Origin: Channallabes apus | Lineage: Eukaryota; Chordata; Actinopteri; Siluriformes; Clariidae | Direction of reading: 5' to 3' | Assembly: GCA_030522415.1 (NCBI GenBank) | Contig: CM060109.1 | Coordinates: 26,213,801 to 26,277,800 of the forward strand | Length of the DNA: 64,000 nucleotides | Program-made: the position numbers and the translations under genes | The notes under the pieces: model-generated | The model's database searches: none | What the model was told of the DNA's origin: nothing | The model's input: the letters and a program-made list of their open reading frames with translations, nothing else | In this document: positions 57,584 to 64,000 of the stretch, piece after piece | Numbering within the stretch: position 1 is the first letter of the stretch | Layout: each line of letters starts with the position of its first letter

Positions 57584-57632
57584 AAAAAATAAATAAATAA
57601 ATAAAAATAAATAAATAAATAAATAAATAAAA
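57584..57632. repeat. (AAAT)n microsatellite
   Basis: About 12 units in the leader, 100 bases before the Gag start. Confidence 0.9.
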
Positions 57633-57730
57633 TAATATTTATAATTTAAAAATTTTTTTAAAAAAGGCTTAAAGTGTCCGCTTAACTTCGATAAGCTTGG
57701 TTTGTTTACTAACTGGAACTTACTAACAAG

Positions 57731-59296
57731 ATGGGAAATGGTCGTTCCAAACAGTCTCTTACTCCTAATGATTGGATGTATAATCAAGGATTTGGAATTT
57801 TTGTTCAACCGTTCATTAACAATTTGGCTGGATGGACGGAGGGTTCTTCTCAGTGGAGACACTATCCAAGAGAAGGTTCATTTGACAATGCTGACATTAT
57901 CACTGCTGATCTTTTAATTAATCAAGGTTATGGTGATCCACAGTGGGACAGTCAATATATGAAAAAAGCATTTACTACATGGCGTGATTTGAAACCGAAG
58001 TGGGATGGTGAGTGCTCTAATAAGATGATAACTAAAAACAGTAAAGTTAATATTCGTAAGTGTAAACTCACCCTCAACTCCAAACCAGTCATACATGCTT
58101 TTCCTGTTCTCACTACTAAGGTGGAATCACCTATTGTCTCTGCTCCCCCTAGCTATTCTTTAACCACGGATACACATAGCTCTCAAGGTGGGGGCCATGG
58201 TATGGTAAAATCAAAAGGTGCTCCCTCTAATGTGTCAGATAAGTCATTACAAAGGTCAAGGAACACTGATGGTCCCTGTCTCACATCTACAACACCTAAT
58301 TTTTCATATCCCTTTGTTACATGTGGAGAAAAGAGATGGAATATTTCACCTCCAACTCTATCTGATATCAATAGCATTGTTTCTAGCCTTCCTAAACCAT
58401 CTGATGTTCACTTATTTTGTGATCAACTTAAAAGCACAACACGTTATTCACAGTTGACTGGTCCTGATTTCAGGTGCATCTTAACACGTAACGAGGAATC
58501 CGTCACCTCTGCTCCTAGAACACAAGAGGATGTGCCCTCTCTTAATCACAAACATGATGTATCTATAGATGATGAGGTTGATGCTAATGGAGACACATGG
58601 AGTGCTTATTATTCATGGGCAGATTACAAACATGTTGATAAAATGTTTTCTGAACTTAAAGCTTTTCTTGTAAAGAAATATCAATCTTCATGTGATCTCT
58701 CACAGGTGGCATCTATCAGACAGGATCCAGGTGAATCAGCAACTGCCTTTTTTAATAGGTTTAAAACTGCATGGTCTGAACACGGAGGGCTTCCCTTTGG
58801 TCATAATATTCCTCCACATTTCACACAACTCTTTCAAACTACGTTTGTTAATAATATGAACACTGATTCTGCCAAAACTCTCAAAATTTCCCTAGCAGGA
58901 ACCGGAAATGAACCTGACATACAACTCCTGGGACGGATGGTGCGTGATCTGGATGCTGCAGGTGCCTTTATCGCCAATCACAGCGGAAACTCTAATCAAA
59001 CTCTTGCCGCTGTTTATGATTATGCTTCACAACAATCCGCCAAACGCCTACATGTCAGGTGCAAACGCTGTAATAAACCAGGGCACTGGGAAAGACAATG
59101 CAAACAGACAATATGCAATTATTGCAAGGCAGAAGGACATTGGGCACGGGACTGTAGACAAAAATGTAACGATATGGAAAATGGGTATGTCTCTTCTACT
59201 TCCCAGGCTCACCAAATGCAACAGACCACCCCATCAGGTACTATGGGCCCAATCAGGCCTACACCTGTTAACGCACAGTGGGACTTTCGCCCATAG
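57731..59296 (+). CDS. gag: ERV-D Gag polyprotein
   Basis: This 521-residue open frame encodes the structural precursor. The start MGNGRSKQS has glycine 2 for N-myristoylation and membrane targeting. An N-terminal matrix-like part includes WMYNQGFGIFVQPF and NNLAGWTEGSSQWRHYPREG; a middle Ser/Pro-rich part follows; capsid-like sequence around residues 300-400 includes SATAFFNRFKTAWSEHGGLP. Two CCHC zinc knuckles close it: CKRCNKPGHWERQC at 444-457 and CNYCKAEGHWARDC at 462-475, which bind genomic RNA. It ends at TAG (59294-59296), in frame with the protease. The start is chosen by homology to ERV-C and the myristoylation signal. No disruption is seen. Confidence 0.92.
   Translation: MGNGRSKQSLTPNDWMYNQGFGIFVQPFINNLAGWTEGSSQWRHYPREGSFDNADIITADLLINQGYGDPQWDSQYMKKAFTTWRDLKPKWDGECSNKMITKNSKVNIRKCKLTLNSKPVIHAFPVLTTKVESPIVSAPPSYSLTTDTHSSQGGGHGMVKSKGAPSNVSDKSLQRSRNTDGPCLTSTTPNFSYPFVTCGEKRWNISPPTLSDINSIVSSLPKPSDVHLFCDQLKSTTRYSQLTGPDFRCILTRNEESVTSAPRTQEDVPSLNHKHDVSIDDEVDANGDTWSAYYSWADYKHVDKMFSELKAFLVKKYQSSCDLSQVASIRQDPGESATAFFNRFKTAWSEHGGLPFGHNIPPHFTQLFQTTFVNNMNTDSAKTLKISLAGTGNEPDIQLLGRMVRDLDAAGAFIANHSGNSNQTLAAVYDYASQQSAKRLHVRCKRCNKPGHWERQCKQTICNYCKAEGHWARDCRQKCNDMENGYVSSTSQAHQMQQTTPSGTMGPIRPTPVNAQWDFRP
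59294..59296 (+). promoter_or_regulatory. Gag-Pol stop codon, candidate read-through site
   Basis: TAG between Gag and Pro with no frame change, followed by GGCTGCCCACAGAG. ERV-C has TAA followed by GGATGCCCGCAGAG at the same junction. Gammaretroviruses make Pol by reading through such a UAG. Confidence 0.65.
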
Positions 59297-62200
59297 GGCT
59301 GCCCACAGAGCAGGAACCCCACAGTGAGTATGTTGAACTTGATACTGAATAATGATCCACAAAACCTACCCATTTTAATGTTAAATATCAATGGTACTCC
59401 TTATCCCTTCATGGTGGATACTGGAGCTACATGCTCTTCTTTTAGTGGTTCTCAGTACCGCCCTGTTTCAGCATCCACTATCAGCTCTGTAGGGATTGAT
59501 GGGGTCCCAATTTCATGCCCTAAAACTTTTCAACTTCCTGTAACTAGCCCAGATGATCCAAATTTGCATTTCCGTCATTGATTTGTGGTGATACCTTCAT
59601 CTCCTTTCAATTTACTAGGCCGAGATGTACTCTCTAAATTAGGCTGTTGTATATCTTTTGCAGAAGGCAAAACCGTTTTAGAGACCCCTAACAATCTGAC
59701 TATGTTCTCTGATGTGATCCCACAGGTTGATTCTACTGATGGATCTATTGTCATCCCATCCTACTTGTCTTCTGTACCTCCGAGGTTGTGGTCTACTCAT
59801 GCTAATGAAGTGGGCACAGATTGCACTACACCATACACAGCAAAACTTAAAACACTGACACCTGTGTATTGTAAGCAATACCCTCTTTCACCAGATAAAG
59901 AGGCAGGTATTGAGAAAGTGATTTTGTCATTAATACAACAAGGTGTCCTAGTTCCTACCCAATCTCCATACAATACACCTGTTAATCCTATACAAAAGGC
60001 AGGTGGAAAAGGATGGAGATTTACACAAGATTTGCGAAAAATTAATGATATTGTCATTCCTGCAAGTCCTATTGTTCCAGATGTCCCTTCCATTTTGACG
60101 TCAATACCTCCTAATCATTCATATTTTACAGTAGTTGATTTGTGTTCTGCATTTTTCAGTGTCCCTGTCAGTGAGCAGACGCAGCCTATATTCGCTTTCA
60201 CCTTCAAAAACCAACAGCTGACCTGGACTCGTCTTCCTCAAGGGTTCGTAGACTCCCCAGCTGTGTTCTCCTCTGTTGTAAGAGATGCCATGGCTTCCCT
60301 GACCCTGCCTGAGAAAGTCCAACTTCTGTTATACGCTGATGACATCCTCCTCTCAGGTGAAACTGAGGACTTATGTCGCAAACATTCACTGCGCATGCTG
60401 ACACATCTGGCTGATGTTGGATTCAAGGCTTCACTCACTAAGCTCCAATTTTGCTTACCACAGGTCTCCTATCTGGGATTCACAATCGCCCAGGGACAAA
60501 GAACATTATCTGCTGATCGCATACAATCTGTTGTCGAGATTCGTCCACCTGCCACGACACAAGCAATGATGAGCTTTCTTGGACTTATAAACTATTGTAG
60601 GCAGTTCATTCCTGACTGTTCCTACTATGACAAGATATTACGCCAGTCATGCTCCTCCACTCAACCAGACAAAATCACATGGACATCTGAGATGAAGGAC
60701 TCTTTTTGTTACCTCAAGCGATCTCTAAGTTCAGCTCCAGCATTGGGTCTACCTGATTATGGCAAGCCATTTCACCTATATGTCTCTGAAGGCGGGGGGG
60801 TCGCAGCGGGGGTCTTAGCCCAAGATCACGGCGGGTCTTATCGGCCAGTTGCATACTTATCTAAAACCCTAGATCCTGTAGCATCAGGACTTCCTGCTTG
60901 TCTGCGAGCTGTGGCTGCCTCTGCTCTCATTGTCACGGATGCTGAAAAAATTGCTCTCTCGTACCCCTTAGTATTACACTCTTCTCACCAAGTTATAACG
61001 ATCCTTAATAATATTCAAACACAGCACATGACAGCTCAACGTCGTTCAGGATATGAAGCTATTCTTTGTGCCACACATAATCTAACTATTAAACCAATAT
61101 CGACACCCAACACTCCGGCTGTACTCTTACACCGTCTCATGACACTCTGTGGCCCTGATCAGACCCAACCAGACTGGGCTGATCATGACTGTTTACATGA
61201 GATCACCACTACCTCGGCTGTACGCTCCGATTTATCTTCCACTCCTTTAGAGCATGGCACACACATTTATGTTGATGGCTCTTGTTCAAGGCCTAATGAC
61301 AATGTGACACATTGCGGCTATTCTATCTGTCAGCTGCCCAACATTGTATTAGAAGCTTATTCGTTGCCTTTTCTTTCAGCTCAAGCTGCAGAACTTACCG
61401 CTCTTACTCGTGCATGTCGCCTATTTAAAAATCAACCTGTTACTATCTTTACGGATTCGCGTTACGCTTATGGTGTCACACACGATTTTGGGAAGATTTG
61501 GGCTTCGCGAGGTTTTAAATCAGCTGATGGAAAGCCTATTTCACATGCTACTCTTGTGACTGATCTTTTACAAGCTAGTTTACTCCCATCGCAATTGGCT
61601 ATAGTGAAGGTCAAAGGTCATGCATCTGGTGACTCTGAAGAGGTTTTAGGTAATTGTTTAGCTGATGAAGTTGCCAAATGGGCCGCTAAAGAAGCACCTT
61701 TGTCCCCACAGGTTTGTAGGAGTACAGTATTCTCTTTGACGTCCCATGTCTCTGTTCCTAGTTTGTCATCTGACATCGACCTTGCCTTTTTGCAAACCCA
61801 TTCATCACCTGAAGATCTACATTTTTGGTCTTCCCGTAAGTGTTCACCTGGCGGCGATATGCTAATTCGGGATGAAAACGGCCATATAGCTCTTCCCGCA
61901 TCTGTCCTCCCGTTATTAGTGCATCATTTTCATGGTATTTCACATGTCGCAAAACGGGGGGTAATCCGTATGATTGAGGACAAATTCTGCATTCGCAATA
62001 TCAAACAGGCTACACTTGTTCTATTAGATTCCTGCTTGATCTGTGCTCGTGCAAATACACAAGGACAACATGTTAAACATGATGCCTTGCCAATGCCTAT
62101 TGCACCATTTCAATGCTTACAAATTGACTTTACAAACATGCCACCTGTCAGAAATCTGAAATACATGCTTGTAATCGTGGACAGATTTTCTAAATGGGTA

Positions 62201-62911
62201 GAAGCATTTCCATGCTCAAAAGAAAATGCAACAATAGTAGTTAAAATTCTGGCTAAAGAAATCATTCCTAGATACGGTATTCCAACATCTATTGACAGTG
62301 ATAATGGCACGCCATTCGTCTCCAAAGTGACACAAAAATTGTGTAAATTTTTAAGCATTGATTGGAAATTTCACATCCCCTACCATCCCCAAAGTTCTGG
62401 TGTGGTAGAGAGGATGAACAGAACAATCAAAGATAGGTTGACAAAAGCCATGATGGATACAGGTAAGAATTGGGTTGACCTGTTACCATCTGTGCTTTGT
62501 GAAATTAGAATGACACCCAATTCTACAACCAAACTTTCACCATTTGAGATTATAATGGGACGACCATTCCCCACCCCCTGGGTAAAAGGTAACCCTGGTG
62601 TTTCCCTTACAGGTGATCTGGACGTGATTGTCGGCGATTATACGCAAGCGCTCATTGAAAAACTGAACAGTGTTCACGGTAATGTCTCTGCTTCTCTCCC
62701 TCTGCCTACAGACAAGCCTACTCACTCTTTCATCCCAGGTGATACAGTGCTGGTGAAAAGTTTAAATGCCAGGAAGGTGGGGGATGCGGCCTACAGTACA
62801 CCTACAACTGTAATTGCAGTGACACGCACAGCTGTTCTCACAGACTCACAACCACAGTGGATTCACGCCAGCCGCGTGATGAAGGCACCGCAGATGACTC
62901 TGACTGCTTGA
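59297..62911 (+). CDS. pol: ERV-D Pro-Pol: protease, RT, RNase H, integrase (one in-frame TGA)
   Basis: Continues in the Gag frame. Protease: FMVDTGATCSS near 59410 and FNLLGRDVLSKLG near 59605, with a TGA at 59579-59581 between them; ERV-C has an arginine codon there, so one C-to-T change explains it. From 59585 1108 codons are open. Numbering from 59585: RT with YADD at 250-253; RNase H with D564, E603 and D624; integrase zinc finger His780/His783 region to Cys817/Cys820; catalytic D848, D906, E942, spacing D-35-E. The tail (to 1108) has an SH3-like region. All catalytic residues are present. Apart from the single stop the gene looks functional. Overlapping frames on the minus strand are shadows. 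Confidence 0.92.
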
Positions 62912-63272
62912 CATAATCGACCACTCACAAGATCTCCTAGCCCGCACCGAGGGGCTAGTGGAGCAACATACGCCCAGAAGACACCTCAAAAGGGGGCTCT
63001 CGTCGCTTCTCACCTTTTTCACATACACATATAGGTTCAACTTTGTATTAGTTTGCTTTTTCCACATTTTATTTTTGTGCCAACGCCTGATGTAGTGTGA
63101 ATTTCATTTCTAATTATGATTCTAGAAGTGATTTAATCCTGGCTATCTTCTTCCTTTATCACCCTTCTTATAATCATCTTTGCTGACTCTACTAATTATG
63201 AATCTCTGCTTCTTCACGTTAATATCTCTTGCTATGTTAACTTATTGACATTCACAAATTCTGTTAGAATTT
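62912..63272. other. ERV-D 3' untranslated region, no env
   Basis: About 360 bases with stops in all frames; no membrane protein is encoded. Confidence 0.7.
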
Positions 63273-63283
63273 AAGGGGGCAAC
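63273..63283 (+). promoter_or_regulatory. Polypurine tract of ERV-D
   Basis: AAGGGGGCAAC just before the 3' LTR. Confidence 0.75.
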
Positions 63284-63822
63284 TGTTAGAATTATTTTAT
63301 ATATAAAGGAGTTGATTCTACTCTCTTGTTCTCTTCCTCATAGATTTGATATTAACGTGTTAAATCTTTCCTGCTGCTATCTTCCTGTCTCCTCTTGCAT
63401 CTGTTCTTAAAGGTGTGAACGCTCCCACGCTCACCTTCCCATACTCGTTATGTCTCTCTCTCTTCCCCTCTCTCTCTATCTCCCTCTGTCTCCTTCCCCC
63501 GCTCCCCCTAACTCGAGCCAACATCTTGTGATCTGTCTCTGCACGGACACCTCTATCTTCCTCTCCTTTGATTCTGCAGGATCTCACCAGGACATTTACA
63601 ATGGTTCATGCTCTTTGTAGTAACATATGTCTATAGCCCAGGCGTTTGGTCAAATATATATAAACCCCATCTTTTGCTGTTAATAAACAGAGACCTTTCT
63701 GACAGACAACGTGTGTGTGTGTTTGACTGAATCTCTCCTGGCGCCAGAAAAGCTTACCGAAGCACAGCGGACAGACCGAGCAACTCGCCTCTTCTACTAC
63801 AAAACTTTAGAAAAACCTTACA
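63284..63822 (+). repeat. 3' LTR of ERV-D
   Basis: 539 bases, same ends as the 5' LTR. Confidence 0.93.
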
Positions 63823-64000
63823 GTCACATAATCACAAACACAAATACATATAATCAAGTGTTTAACTGGTTTCATTTGTTTCTATGACCAATAATTATTA
63901 TTATGATTTTCAGCCCAACTCTTTGGCTATTTAAAACAAAGTTGTGTCCCATTTTTTGCCCATTGAAGTTGTTGGTTCAACTAAACGGTTTTTAAATCCC
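63823..64000. other. Target duplication (63823-63827) and right flank
   Basis: GTCAC followed by A+T-rich sequence without features. Confidence 0.6.

Larger units (their letters stand above)
55936..63822 (+). mobile_element. ERV-D: young env-less retrovirus-like element, nearly intact
   Basis: LTRs of 533 and 539 bases begin TGTTAGAATT and end CCTTACA, with 5-bp duplications GTCAC. They differ by only a handful of substitutions and small indels, mostly in a CT-rich stretch. Interior: primer site, long structured leader, Gag, Pro-Pol in the same frame after a stop, then only about 370 non-coding bases before the polypurine tract, so no env. Reading frames are open except for one TGA. It is related to ERV-C. 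Confidence 0.93.

Overview
This is a gene-poor stretch of a teleost fish genome, possibly an otophysan such as a catfish, and almost all of it is nested mobile DNA. The clues are four Tc1-like elements with long inverted repeats, an RTE-type LINE, Charlie-type hAT elements, tRNA-derived SINEs whose 3' ends carry an A+T-rich tail, and retroviruses of fish type. Species is inference. I find no complete host gene. Layout: 1-798 is a truncated Tc1 element. 2098-9601 is ERV-A, a decayed endogenous retrovirus with LTRs, a serine-tRNA-like primer site, gag, scraps of pro/pol and a broken env. 9851-41700 looks like one old hAT element (matching 13-bp ends and an 8-bp target duplication with one mismatch) stretched by later insertions. 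Inside it lies an RTE LINE (9921-33046, 18-bp target duplication), which is split by ERV-B (12233-32221, 5-bp duplication). ERV-B is in turn split by a small hAT (14666-16091, 8-bp duplication) in gag and by a 10.4-kb palindrome (19709-30087, 4-bp duplication) in integrase. Two further Tc1 elements (34048-35627, 37378-38988) also sit inside the outer hAT. 42.9-44.1 kb is a tandem duplication carrying a SINE; 45538-47154 is a fourth Tc1; 47.4-52.9 kb is ERV-C, a broken env-less retrovirus-like element; 52.9-54.7 kb is a duplicated non-coding repeat with a tRNA-Ile-like pseudogene. 55936-63822 is ERV-D, a young, nearly intact env-less element with full LTRs, a 521-residue Gag and a complete Pro-Pol interrupted by one stop codon. 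Most notable: (1) the palindrome, whose 4.6-4.9-kb arms are nearly identical and carry inverted copies of an internally deleted LTR retrotransposon (a coiled-coil Gag-like part fused to an integrase zinc finger) and of an intron-and-poly(A)-like unit; (2) in the 5' leaders of ERV-A, ERV-B and ERV-D, three unrelated sets of four repeated hairpins whose stems vary in a compensated way while loop or bulge is kept, suggesting packaging or translation signals; (3) gag and pol of ERV-C and ERV-D separated by an in-frame stop followed by conserved bases, as in read-through retroviruses, next to strong splice donors although no env is present. All relationships are read by eye; no alignment or database search was run.
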